64,000 nucleotides of DNA from Jiangella asiatica (GTDB taxonomy: Bacteria; Actinomycetota; Actinomycetes; Jiangellales; Jiangellaceae). The stretch's first letter is position 1; each line of letters starts with the position of its first letter. Below the pieces are notes generated by a model that was given only the letters and a program-made list of their open reading frames with translations, ran no database searches and was not told the origin of the DNA. The stretch lies in assembly GCF_004349065.1 (NCBI RefSeq), contig NZ_SMKZ01000001.1:186001-250000 (forward strand). The letters are read 5' to 3'. This document shows, one piece after another, positions 8,169-15,611 of this stretch. The translations under genes and the position numbers were made by a program.

Positions 8169-9437
8169 CTACTGCTCTTCCTCCAGGAGCTCGGAGGGGA
8201 TGTCGGTGCCGTCCTGCAGGGCCGTCCAGAGCTGCCCGGCCGCCTCCTCGTCCCAGGTCACGGTGTTGCCGACGTCGCCGAGGGGGACGGTGAGGGTGTC
8301 GCCGGAGCCGCCGGAGACCGAGCCGATGCCGCGGACGAACGCGAACATGTCCAGTGGTCCGGTGTCCTCGTCGAGAACCAGGGCGTCGCCGCCGGCCAGC
8401 GCCGTCCGCGCCAGCTCCAGCGGATTGAGCAGCGTGCCGGCGGACATGGCCTTGTCGGAGATCGCGGAGATGAGCTCGCGCTGCCGCTCGACCCGGCCGA
8501 GGTCGGAGCGGGGGTCGAAGTGCCGGGCGCGGGCGTAGCCGAGCGCGTCGGCGCCGTTCAGTTCCTGGCAGCCGGCCGGGAGGTCGATGTGGGCCTGCTC
8601 GTCCTGCACCGCCTCGTCCAGGCACATCTCGACGCCGCCGAGCGCATCGACGATCTCGGCGAACCCGCCGAAACCGATCTGGACGTAGTCGTCGATGGCG
8701 ACGCCGGTTTTGGCCTCGATGGTCTCGACCAGCAGGGGCGCCCCGCCGAACGCGAAGGCGGCGTTGATGCGGTTCTCGCCCTGGCCGGGGATGTCGACGA
8801 CGGAGTCGCGCGGAATGCTGACCAACGCGTTTCGGGCGCCGCCGCCGGGAACGTGCAGCAGCATGATGGTGTCGGTGCGCTGGCCCTCGACGCTGCCGGT
8901 GCCCAGCTCGCTCTGCTCCTCCTCGGACAGGTCCTCGCGGCTGTCGGAGCCGACCAGCAGGAACACCCGGCCGTCGGACGTGGCCGAGCCGTGGTCCTCG
9001 GGGATGGCGTCGACCTTCTCGATGCGCGACCAGACCCACCAGACCAGGACACCCAGCGCGATGGCGATCACCAGCAGGATGGCCAGGAACCAGCGCAGGA
9101 AGCGACCGAACCCGGATCGGCGCTTCTTCGGCCGGTCCGGCGGCTCGTCGCCCGGTCGACGCCGGGTGGCCGGTGGCGCCGGGGTCGGTGGCTCGCCGCC
9201 GGCCGGCTGCGCGGCCGGGTAGGCGGGCTCGGCGGCCGCGGGCATGACGCTCGTGCCGCGGGGGGCAGCTGGCGCCGGCTCGGGGCCCTCCTCGTCCTCC
9301 CGAGGGGAATGCGGCACGCCACCCCGGTAGGAGACACCTGGCACGTTGCCCGCCCGGTACGTCGTGACCTTGACCTCGGTACCTCTCGCTCCGCCGCCCT
9401 GCTCGGGCGGCGTGCCGGATTCGCCGTCGGGTCGCAT
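8169..9437 (-). CDS. LytR-CpsA-Psr (LCP) family cell-wall glycopolymer ligase
   Basis: LCP enzymes transfer undecaprenyl-linked glycopolymers onto peptidoglycan. The 422-residue protein has a long Pro/Ala-rich cytoplasmic tail (1-105), a basic cluster P-K-K-R-R, one transmembrane helix (about 110-135) and an extracellular LCP domain (about 150-320). Conserved features are L-L-V-G-S-D-S-R, R-T-D-T-I-M-L, V-S-I-P-R-D-S, R-I-N-A-A-F-A and the R-x-x-R-Q-R motif near 305. The start may be the ATG at 9437 or a GTG one codon earlier. It is convergent with ugd across hairpin copy A. A second, differently built LCP protein lies at 11314, so the locus carries two candidate ligases. Confidence 0.92.
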   Translation of the reverse strand: MRPDGESGTPPEQGGGARGTEVKVTTYRAGNVPGVSYRGGVPHSPREDEEGPEPAPAAPRGTSVMPAAAEPAYPAAQPAGGEPPTPAPPATRRRPGDEPPDRPKKRRSGFGRFLRWFLAILLVIAIALGVLVWWVWSRIEKVDAIPEDHGSATSDGRVFLLVGSDSREDLSEEEQSELGTGSVEGQRTDTIMLLHVPGGGARNALVSIPRDSVVDIPGQGENRINAAFAFGGAPLLVETIEAKTGVAIDDYVQIGFGGFAEIVDALGGVEMCLDEAVQDEQAHIDLPAGCQELNGADALGYARARHFDPRSDLGRVERQRELISAISDKAMSAGTLLNPLELARTALAGGDALVLDEDTGPLDMFAFVRGIGSVSGGSGDTLTVPLGDVGNTVTWDEEAAGQLWTALQDGTDIPSELLEEEQ

Positions 9438-9498
9438 CACTGCTCGACCATACCCACATCGGACGGCGCGGAGTAACCCGCCGACCCTCGCGCGGACC

Positions 9499-10332
9499 TC
9501 AGGGAAACTCGACGTCCGTGCCGTCGACGACGCCGAAGTGGTGGGCCGCGGAGCCGCAGCCGACCACCAGCTCGACGAAGCCGGAGCCCGAGCTGCCGAC
9601 CACCAGACCCGCCTCGCCGGCCGGCACCTCGGCGAGCCGCTCGTAGCAGCGCACCTTGTGCGACCCGAGGTCCTCGCCGGCCCGCGAGAAGCTCACGGCC
9701 AGGCGCGACCCCGGCTCGAAGCCGACAGCCTCCGCTGTCGCGGTCAGCTTGCAGTTGCCGAAGTTGTCGACCAGCCCGACCCGGACCTTGGTCGCCTCGG
9801 GCACGGCCGGCACCCGCGTCGTCGTCGCCGGCACCGGATGCCCGTCGAGCACCCATTTGGCCAGCAGCGGCAGGTACCACAGGCTGCGGAATTGAGTGGT
9901 GGCGACGGCGTCCGCCTCGGCCCGGGAGAGGTCGGCCCACGCTGTGGCCGCACCCAGCACCGTCCGCGCGTCGGTGACCTCGACCTGGGTGACGTCGAGG
10001 TGGGTGCGCACCATCGCCAGCAGCCGGGAGTCGTAGGTGCTGAACACCGTGTGCGGCCCGAGGCGGAACCAGCAGAACGGTGCGCCGTTCTCCCAGGTGC
10101 CGTCGCGCGGGGCGACGTTCACCAGCGTCACCGTCGGGAACCCGTCCTCCCCGAGCGACCGGGTGGCCAGCAGCACGTCGAGCAGGGTGAGCCCGGCTGT
10201 CTGCTCCGGCGCCGGGCCGTCGAGCGGGAGCAGTACCGGCGACCGGCCGAAGAGCGCGGCCATTCGCGTGCTCAGCCGGGCCTGTGCGTTGGTGTCCGTA
10301 CAGTCGCTGAGGTACGTGATCGGCGGGTACAT
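9499..10332 (-). CDS. SAM hydrolase-like protein (SAM hydroxide adenosyltransferase/fluorinase superfamily, DUF62)
   Basis: A 277-residue protein related to the SAM-dependent chlorinase/fluorinase and SAM hydroxide adenosyltransferase family. Characterised hydrolase members split S-adenosylmethionine into adenosine and methionine. The N-terminal part starts I-T-Y-L-S-D-C-T-D, aligning with the usual T-D-F-G-x-x-D motif, and V-N-V-A-P-R-D-G near 105 matches the second motif. The C-terminal barrel has V-D-N-F-G-N-C-K near 190 and G-S-S-G-S-G-F-V-E-L ... G-S-A-A near 250. It belongs to a divergent actinobacterial subgroup, so activity (hydrolase or halogenase-like) is not proven. The ATG has a GAGGGG Shine-Dalgarno. 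Upstream lie a strong promoter, a Met-rich leader peptide and a terminator hairpin (annotated separately), suggesting methionine-linked attenuation. Confidence 0.75.
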   Translation of the reverse strand: MYPPITYLSDCTDTNAQARLSTRMAALFGRSPVLLPLDGPAPEQTAGLTLLDVLLATRSLGEDGFPTVTLVNVAPRDGTWENGAPFCWFRLGPHTVFSTYDSRLLAMVRTHLDVTQVEVTDARTVLGAATAWADLSRAEADAVATTQFRSLWYLPLLAKWVLDGHPVPATTTRVPAVPEATKVRVGLVDNFGNCKLTATAEAVGFEPGSRLAVSFSRAGEDLGSHKVRCYERLAEVPAGEAGLVVGSSGSGFVELVVGCGSAAHHFGVVDGTDVEFP

Positions 10333-10368
10333 GGTCCCCTCGGGGTCAGCTGGTGGGAGATGGGCATG

Positions 10369-10398
10369 AAAAAGGGCCCCCGGCAGATGCGGGGGCCC
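10369..10398 (-). terminator. Intrinsic terminator in the leader of the SAM-hydrolase-like gene (attenuator candidate)
   Basis: On the minus strand a 9-bp GC stem (GGGCCCCCG with CGGGGGCCC), a 7-nt loop and a TTTTT run follow each other. The stem is 10374-10382 with 10390-10398 and the T run is 10369-10373. It sits between the promoter and the gene start at 10332, with no minus-strand gene upstream that it could end. A regulatory attenuator is therefore the simplest reading. On the plus strand no T run follows it. Confidence 0.75.
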
Positions 10399-10418
10399 TC
10401 GACGCTGGCGTGACGGAG

Positions 10419-10472
10419 CTAGGCCAGCAGCGAACCACCGCACGGGGAGTGCAGCATTCGCATCATCATCAT
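10419..10472 (-). CDS. Putative 17-residue leader peptide with Met run
   Basis: A short frame on the minus strand reads M-M-M-M-R-M-L-H-S-P-C-G-G-S-L-L-A then TAG. Five of the first six codons are ATG. It begins about 16 nt after the predicted transcription start and ends 20 nt before the terminator stem. No good Shine-Dalgarno is visible, so translation would have to start near the RNA 5' end. The layout of promoter, run of one amino acid, stop and terminator is that of ribosome-mediated attenuators, here for methionine. The leader segment TCCCCG could pair with the 3' arm of the terminator if a ribosome stalls on the Met codons (inference). Confidence 0.5.
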   Translation of the reverse strand: MMMMRMLHSPCGGSLLA

Positions 10473-10494
10473 CTGGCCACGCGTCACGCGTTGA

Positions 10495-10523
10495 ACCGTA
10501 TCCGGCGCCATCGGGCCGGTCAA
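10495..10523 (-). promoter_or_regulatory. Sigma-70-type promoter for the leader and SAM-hydrolase-like gene
   Basis: The minus strand shows TTGACC, exactly 17 nt, then TACGGT (-35 at 10523-10518, -10 at 10500-10495). This is close to consensus for a housekeeping actinobacterial promoter. The predicted start near 10488 gives a 5' leader of about 155 nt before the coding ATG at 10332. That is long enough to hold the leader peptide and terminator. Confidence 0.65.
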
Positions 10524-10549
10524 TCCGGTCGCTGCCCTACGCTGACGGC

Positions 10550-11062
10550 GTGAGTCCTGAAGGCAGGCCGACATCGGCGGCGCAGACGAGCCTGTCGCGC
10601 ATCATGACCGCGCTCGACACCAACCTCCTGGGCACCGTGCACGGTGGCGTGATCATGAAGCTGGTCGACGACGTCGCCGGCGCGGTCGCGCAGCGGCATT
10701 CCGGCGGCCCCGCGGTCACCGCGTCGATGGACGAGATGACGTTCCTCGAACCCGTGCACGTGGGCAACCTCGTGCACGCGCACGGCAAGGTGAACTGGAC
10801 CGGCCGAACCTCCATGGAGGTCGGCGTGCGGGTGGTCGCCGAGCCGTGGAACGAGGTCCGCCCGGCCACGGCGGTCGCCACGGCGTACCTCGTCTTCGTC
10901 GCTCTCGGCCCGGACGGCAAGCCGCGCGAGGTGCCGCCGGTGCTCCCCGAGACCGACGAGGATCGCCGCCGATTCGCCGAGGCCGAGATCCGCCGGACCC
11001 ACCGGCTGGCCCGCCGCGAGGCGATCCTGCGGTCGCGGCAGGGCGGCTCCGCCGACTTGTGA
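10550..11062 (+). CDS. Acyl-CoA thioesterase (hotdog fold)
   Basis: Hydrolyses acyl-CoA to free acid and CoA. The 170-residue single hotdog domain (about 8-130) has the family pattern N-L-L-G-T-V-H-G-G-V-I-M-K-L-V-D near 26-41, where the His-Gly-Gly and the following Asp are characteristic, and M-T-F-L-E-P-V-H-V-G near 65. The tail after 130 is charged and probably helical. The start is a GTG, and TACGCT at 10538-10543 places the likely transcription start on the GTG itself, so the mRNA is probably leaderless. It is divergent from the SAM-hydrolase-like gene and is followed by hairpin copy B. Confidence 0.88.
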   Translation: MSPEGRPTSAAQTSLSRIMTALDTNLLGTVHGGVIMKLVDDVAGAVAQRHSGGPAVTASMDEMTFLEPVHVGNLVHAHGKVNWTGRTSMEVGVRVVAEPWNEVRPATAVATAYLVFVALGPDGKPREVPPVLPETDEDRRRFAEAEIRRTHRLARREAILRSRQGGSADL

Positions 11063-11067
11063 TGGCG

Positions 11068-11137
11068 ACCTCACCAGGACTCCTGGTGCTCTACCAGGAA
11101 CGCAAGCCTGGTAGAGCACCAGAAGTCCTCGTGAGGT
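11068..11137. repeat. Intergenic hairpin repeat, copy B (near-perfect 31-bp arms)
   Basis: Arms at 11068-11098 and 11107-11137 are complementary over 31 bp with only two mismatches, around an 8-nt loop AACGCAAG. It starts 6 bp after the thioesterase stop codon. It shares the CACCAGGA, CTCGTGA and ACCAGG modules with the other copies. No T run follows, so it could act as a Rho-type or structural 3' end rather than a classical terminator. Confidence 0.75.
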
Positions 11138-11313
11138 GCCCGAATCGTTGCGTGTCACCCATGACGTGACGTGGCCATCGTGTGACGGGTGTGACGCAAG
11201 AGACCCCTGGGCTCGGCGCGCCGCCGACGATATCGGTGCTCCTCGTGGTGATACTGGCGCAGCGGGGTGCGCGACGGGGCCCCGTCGTGTGGTTTGCATG
11301 TTGGGGGATGTGC

Positions 11314-12942
11314 ATGGGTACAGCGGCACGACCGCCGGATCCGCGGCGGGATCGAGGCCGGCGGCAGGCGATGGCGGCGCTTCGGGCCCAGCGGGCCGAG
11401 GCGGCGCGGTTCCGCCGTTCCGTGACCCTGGTGGCGCTGTCGGTCATCGCGCCGGGCAGTGCCCAGATCATCGCCGGGCACCGCAAGGCCGGCAAGATCG
11501 TGTTGGGGGTGGCCGCCGGTCTGCTGGCCATCACGCTGCTCGTGCTCTGGCTGGTGCCGCTGCAGGACCTGGCCGGCCTCGCCGTGCGTCCGTGGCTGCT
11601 GTCCACGTTCAAGGTGTTCGTGTTCGGGGTGGCGCTGGCCTGGGTCGTCGTCATCATCGACGCCTGGCGGCTCGGCCACCCGCCGGGGCTGAACCAGAAG
11701 CACCGGCTCATCATGATCGGCGCGACGCTGGCGCTGGCGGCGATGGTGTCGACGCCGTTCGTCGTCGCCGCCCGCTACGCGACCGCCGCACATGACGCCG
11801 TCGTCGAGATGTTCCCGTCCGGCGAGGTCGCCGCCGCCAGCGACGGCCGGCTCAACATCCTGCTGCTCGGCGTCGACGCCGGCGACGGGCGCGTGGGCAT
11901 CCGGCCGGACAGCATCAACCTGGTCTCCGTCGACGTCCGCACCGGCGAACCGGCGATGATCAGCCTGCCGCGCAACCTGGAGAACACCCGTTTCCCCGAC
12001 GGCACGCCCGCCGACGACGAGTTCCCGCGGGGGTTCTCGGGCGAGGGCGACGAGTCCGACTACATGCTCAATGCCACGTGGACGTTCGGCGAGGAGAACC
12101 CGGAGCTGTTCGAGGGTCCGTCCGGGCCCGGGCCGACGGCGGTGAAGCAGGCGGTCGAGGGCACCCTGGGCGTCCCCGTCCACTACTACGTCGCCGTCGA
12201 CCTTCAGGGCTTCCGCGACATCATCGACGCCATCGGCGGCATCACCATCGACGTCCACGAGGAACTGCCGATCGGTGACAAAGGCCGGGTCCTCGAGCCC
12301 GGCGTGCAGGAGCTCGATGGGTATCACGCGCTCTGGTACGCCCGGTCGCGCGAGGGCTCGTCCGACTACGCCCGGATGGCCCGGCAGCGCTGCGTCATCG
12401 GCGCCCTGGTCAACGAGGCCGACCCGCGGACCGTTCTGGCGAACTTCCTCGACCTGGCCGACGCGTCGAAGTCCGTGGTGACCACCGACATCCCACAGCA
12501 GGACCTGACCAACCTGATCGACCTGGCGATGAAGGCCAAGGACCAGGAGATGACGTCGCTGCAGTTCGTGCCGCCGCTCATCGCGCCGGCCGACCCCAAC
12601 ATCGGCCTCATCCAGGATCAGACCGACGCGCTGCTCTCCGGCGACGCCGAGACCGGCGGATCCGAGCCGACCGAGTCGCCGACGGAAGAACCGACGGAGG
12701 AGCCGGACGAAGGGTCGGACGAGCCGACGGAGGAGCCGGACGAGGGGTCCGACGAGCCGACGGAGGTGCCGGACGAAGGGTCCGACGAGCCGACGGAGGA
12801 GCCGGACGAAGGGTCCGACGAGCCGACGGACGAGGACTCCGGGGACGCGGGCTCCGGGGATGAGGGCTCGGGCGGCGAGTCCGGCGATGAGGATGAGTCG
12901 TCCGGGCCGGTCGGCATGTCGTCGGTGTGCTCCTACGAGTGA
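11314..12942 (+). CDS. LytR-CpsA-Psr (LCP) family protein with extra membrane helices and acidic repeat tail
   Basis: A 542-residue LCP-type glycopolymer transferase. The ATG at 11314 has GGGGGA 5 nt upstream. Unlike the LCP protein at 8169, it has about four hydrophobic segments in the first 160 residues (near 30-50, 60-80, 90-110 and 130-150). The extracellular LCP domain (about 175-395) follows, with L-L-L-G-V-D-A, R-P-D-S-I-N-L, S-L-P-R-N, L-N-A-T-W-T-F, a Y-x-A-R-S-R segment and R-M-A-R-Q-R. The Arg-Asn in place of the usual Arg-Asp in S-L-P-R-N is a noticeable change. The C-terminus is a low-complexity acidic tail of Glu/Pro/Asp/Gly/Ser/Thr. It lies between hairpin copies B and C and upstream of glycosyltransferases. 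Confidence 0.9.
   Translation: MGTAARPPDPRRDRGRRQAMAALRAQRAEAARFRRSVTLVALSVIAPGSAQIIAGHRKAGKIVLGVAAGLLAITLLVLWLVPLQDLAGLAVRPWLLSTFKVFVFGVALAWVVVIIDAWRLGHPPGLNQKHRLIMIGATLALAAMVSTPFVVAARYATAAHDAVVEMFPSGEVAAASDGRLNILLLGVDAGDGRVGIRPDSINLVSVDVRTGEPAMISLPRNLENTRFPDGTPADDEFPRGFSGEGDESDYMLNATWTFGEENPELFEGPSGPGPTAVKQAVEGTLGVPVHYYVAVDLQGFRDIIDAIGGITIDVHEELPIGDKGRVLEPGVQELDGYHALWYARSREGSSDYARMARQRCVIGALVNEADPRTVLANFLDLADASKSVVTTDIPQQDLTNLIDLAMKAKDQEMTSLQFVPPLIAPADPNIGLIQDQTDALLSGDAETGGSEPTESPTEEPTEEPDEGSDEPTEEPDEGSDEPTEVPDEGSDEPTEEPDEGSDEPTDEDSGDAGSGDEGSGGESGDEDESSGPVGMSSVCSYE
12700..12831 (+). repeat. Tandem 33-bp repeat encoding an acidic wall-spanning tail
   Basis: Four consecutive 33-bp units encode E-P-D-E-G-S-D-E-P-T-E, with E to V at the third unit start and E to D at the last unit end. 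The units sit inside the 3' part of the LCP gene. Near-identity at DNA level suggests recent expansion and likely length variation between strains. Confidence 0.85.
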
Positions 12943-12963
12943 CACCGCACGCGACCACGCGAC

Positions 12964-13034
12964 GTCACGAGGATTTCTGGTGCTCTACCAGTGACGCAAG
13001 CGTGGTGACGCATCAGGAGTCCTCGTGATGTGCC
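12964..13034. repeat. Intergenic hairpin repeat, copy C
   Basis: An imperfect inverted repeat after the LCP stop. The left part has TCACGAGGA ... GGTGCTCTACCA and the right part has TGGTGACGCATCAGGAGTCC with TCGTGATG. The central GACGCAAGCG resembles the loop of copy B. The arms are more diverged than in copies B and F. Confidence 0.65.
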
Positions 13035-13154
13035 GCCTCGTCGCCTGCGCATGCGTGGTGAAGCGGTCGCATCCATACTTAATGTGATCAATCGTCGAGG
13101 TGGTTGGTGGGGGCGGGGCTATGGCCAGGTTGAGCGGGTAAGGTGCTCGCCGAC

Positions 13155-14324
13155 ATGAACGCCGCCTACCCCACCCCAACGCCGCCCGCGGACCACCGCG
13201 CCTGGCCGGCCGTCTCCGTGATCATGCCCGTGCTCGACGAGGAGCGTCACCTCGCCGAGGCCGTCGCGGGTGTGCTGGCGCAGGAATATCCGGGCGAGCT
13301 GGAGCTGGTGCTCGCGCTCGGCCCGTCTCGCGACCGCACCGACGAGATCGCGCGCGAGCTGGCCGCCGCGGACCCGAGGGTGCGGCTGGTCGCCAACCCC
13401 GTCGGCCGCACGCCGGCCGGGTTGAACGCCGCGCTCGGCGTCGCCCGGCACGGCGTCGTCGTGCGGGTCGACGGGCACGGCGTGCTGTCCGACTCCTACA
13501 TCCGCACCGCGGTCGAGACGTTGGAGCAGACCGGGGCGGCCAACGTCGGCGGCATCATGCACGCCGAAGGGCTGACCGACTTCGAGCGCGCCGTCGCGTG
13601 GGCGTACACCTCGCCGTTCGGCCTGGGCGGCGGCCGGTTCCACATCGGCGGCGCGGCCGGCCCGGCCGACACCGTCTATCTGGGCGTCTTCCGCCGCGAG
13701 GTCCTCGACCAGCTCGGCGGCTTCGACGAGCACTTCCGCCGGGCCCAGGACTGGGAGCTCAACTACCGCATCCGCGCCGCCGGGCACACCGTGTGGTTCA
13801 CACCCGAGCTGACGGTCAGCTACCGGCCGCGGCCGACCCTGCGCGCGCTGGCCAAGCAATTCCTCAAGACCGGGCAGTGGCGGCGCGAGGTCGTGCGCCG
13901 CTACCCGGACACCGCGAACCCGCGCTACCTCGCCGCGCCCGCGGTGACGGTCGCCGTCGCCGCCGGGACCTTGGCGGGCCTCGCCGGGCTCGTCGGCCCC
14001 GGCTGGCTGCTCCTCGGGTGGCTCGCGCCGGCCGGCTACGCCGTCGGCGTCGCGGGGGCGGCGCTGCTGGCCGGCCGCGGCCTGCCCGTCAAGGCACGCG
14101 CCTGGCTGCCCGCCGTCCTGGCCACCATGCACCTGACCTGGGGTGCCGGGTTCATCGTCGGCTCGCGCGACGCGGCCAGGTCACGGCGGGCGGTCGGCGA
14201 GACGGACGCCGTGGACGACGCCCGAGCGCGCGGCGGCCGAGACGACGGCAGCCGAGGCGACGGCGATCCGGCGGACGGAGGCGGTGCGCGGGATCGTGCC
14301 CAGGCGGAAGGCCCGACGACGTGA
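13155..14324 (+). CDS. Family 2 glycosyltransferase with C-terminal membrane helices (ExoA-like)
   Basis: A 389-residue inverting GT-A fold glycosyltransferase. The nucleotide-sugar domain (about 22-245) shows V-S-V-I-M-P-V-L-D-E-E-R, the metal-binding region V-R-V-D-G-H-G near 110, G-G-A-A-G-P-A and the acceptor/catalytic segment A-Q-D-W-E-L-N-Y-R-I near 200. Two to three hydrophobic segments (about 255-330) anchor it, as in succinoglycan ExoA-type enzymes. The last 50 residues are charged and low complexity. It overlaps the next glycosyltransferase by 4 bp (GTGA), so the two are probably translated together. The sugar donor cannot be assigned. Confidence 0.88.
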   Translation: MNAAYPTPTPPADHRAWPAVSVIMPVLDEERHLAEAVAGVLAQEYPGELELVLALGPSRDRTDEIARELAAADPRVRLVANPVGRTPAGLNAALGVARHGVVVRVDGHGVLSDSYIRTAVETLEQTGAANVGGIMHAEGLTDFERAVAWAYTSPFGLGGGRFHIGGAAGPADTVYLGVFRREVLDQLGGFDEHFRRAQDWELNYRIRAAGHTVWFTPELTVSYRPRPTLRALAKQFLKTGQWRREVVRRYPDTANPRYLAAPAVTVAVAAGTLAGLAGLVGPGWLLLGWLAPAGYAVGVAGAALLAGRGLPVKARAWLPAVLATMHLTWGAGFIVGSRDAARSRRAVGETDAVDDARARGGRDDGSRGDGDPADGGGARDRAQAEGPTT

Positions 14325-15484
14325 ACGTCCTGATGCTCGTGCAGTCCCCGGTCGCCGGCGACTCGCGAGTGCTGCGGGAGGCGGCGACGCTGGTCGAGGC
14401 TGGGCACGAGGTGCGCATCGTCGGCCGTGACGTCCCGGACGGCTTCGTCGCCGGCCCCGGTGTCACCGTCGAGTCGGTGAGCCGGTCTCGCGGCATGCGG
14501 CCGCCTGGCGCTCCGGCGGGGCTGGCCGCGGCGACGTCGGGACCGCAGGCCGCCGTCCGTCGCACCGGCCGGTGGCTGCTGTTACCCGAGCACCGCGAGC
14601 GAACCGAGCGGCACTGGCGGCGGGCGGCGGCCGCGCTGCTGGCCGACCGCCCGGCGTTCGACGTGGTGCACGCACACGACTACAACACGCTCGAGCTCGG
14701 CGCCGAGCTGGCCCGGCGGTGGTCGGCCCGGCTCATCTACGACAGCCACGAGCTGTGGTTCGACCGCGGCCTGCCCGGGCGGCCGACGCCGGTCTCCCGG
14801 CGGCGGGGCCGCCGGCACGAGGCGCGGCTGGCGGCCGAGGCGAAGGTGGTCCTGACCGTCAGTGAGGGCATCGCGCAGCGTCTGCGCGGCCGCCGGCTGG
14901 CCGACGTGCGGGTGGTGCGCAACACCTTCCCGCTCGGCGACCACGACGCGCCGTCGTTGCCCGACCGCCCGGCCGGGCTGGCCTACGCCGGGCGCATCGG
15001 GCCCGGGCGCGACCTGGAGGCCGTCGTGGGGGCGGCCGCCCTGCTCAAGCCTCTGCGCACAGTGCTGGCCGGTCCGGCGGACCCCGGCTACCGCTTCGAC
15101 CCCACCGGGGTCGAGGTGATGCCGCCGATGTCGCTGTCCGAGGTGGACAAGCTGTACCAGGAGCTCGGTGTGGCGGTCGTCACCCTCACCGACACCTGCG
15201 AGAACCACCGCCTGGCGCTGCCGAACAAGCTGTTCCACGCCGTCCGAGCCGGAGTGCCGGTGGTCGCGGCCAACCTGCCGGAGCTGCACTCCGTCGTCCT
15301 CCACCACGGCCTGGGCCGGCTCTACCAGCCGGGGAGCGCGTCGTCGCTGGCCACGGCTGTCCAAGCGGTCGCCGCGGATTATGCTGGCTATCTGGAAGCC
15401 GTCCGCAAGGCGAGGCCCGCCCTGGCATGGGAGCAGGACGCGCGGGTACTCGCCGACACGTACGCTGACCTGGAAGCGGCGTGA
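14321..15484 (+). CDS. Family 4-type glycosyltransferase
   Basis: A 387-residue GT-B fold enzyme. The start is the GTG overlapping the previous stop; the frame upstream is only the antisense context of the previous gene. The N-terminal acceptor domain has S-R-V-L-R-E-A-A-T-L near 14-23 and V-V-H-A-H-D-Y-N-T. The C-terminal donor domain has Y-A-G-R-I-G-P-G-R near 222 and E-N-H-R-L-A-L-P-N-K-L-F near 290, the usual place of the donor-binding E-x-x-x-x-x-x-E-like region in this subgroup. This N-terminus (D-S-R-V-L-R-E-A) is shared with the first half of the fused protein at 32628, suggesting a common subfamily. Confidence 0.87.
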   Translation: MNVLMLVQSPVAGDSRVLREAATLVEAGHEVRIVGRDVPDGFVAGPGVTVESVSRSRGMRPPGAPAGLAAATSGPQAAVRRTGRWLLLPEHRERTERHWRRAAAALLADRPAFDVVHAHDYNTLELGAELARRWSARLIYDSHELWFDRGLPGRPTPVSRRRGRRHEARLAAEAKVVLTVSEGIAQRLRGRRLADVRVVRNTFPLGDHDAPSLPDRPAGLAYAGRIGPGRDLEAVVGAAALLKPLRTVLAGPADPGYRFDPTGVEVMPPMSLSEVDKLYQELGVAVVTLTDTCENHRLALPNKLFHAVRAGVPVVAANLPELHSVVLHHGLGRLYQPGSASSLATAVQAVAADYAGYLEAVRKARPALAWEQDARVLADTYADLEAA

Positions 15485-15611
15485 GAGTCGTGACACTCTC
15501 CCGTCCGGCCGGTGGGTGCGAGATTTCGGCACCGTGTCGTCTACCCTTGACCCGATCCGGTGCGGATCCAGCCGATCCGGCACCCGGCCGCGGTAGAAAG
15601 GCAAGCCTTCG

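Noticed and set aside
10332-10500. SAM or SAH riboswitch in the leader of the SAM-hydrolase-like gene
   Set aside because: The roughly 155-nt leader shows no conserved riboswitch core that I can recognise. A Met-coding leader peptide with a terminator explains the layout better.
12700-12831. Regularly spaced repeats that could suggest a CRISPR array
   Set aside because: The 33-bp units are contiguous, without spacers, and encode an in-frame acidic peptide inside a gene.
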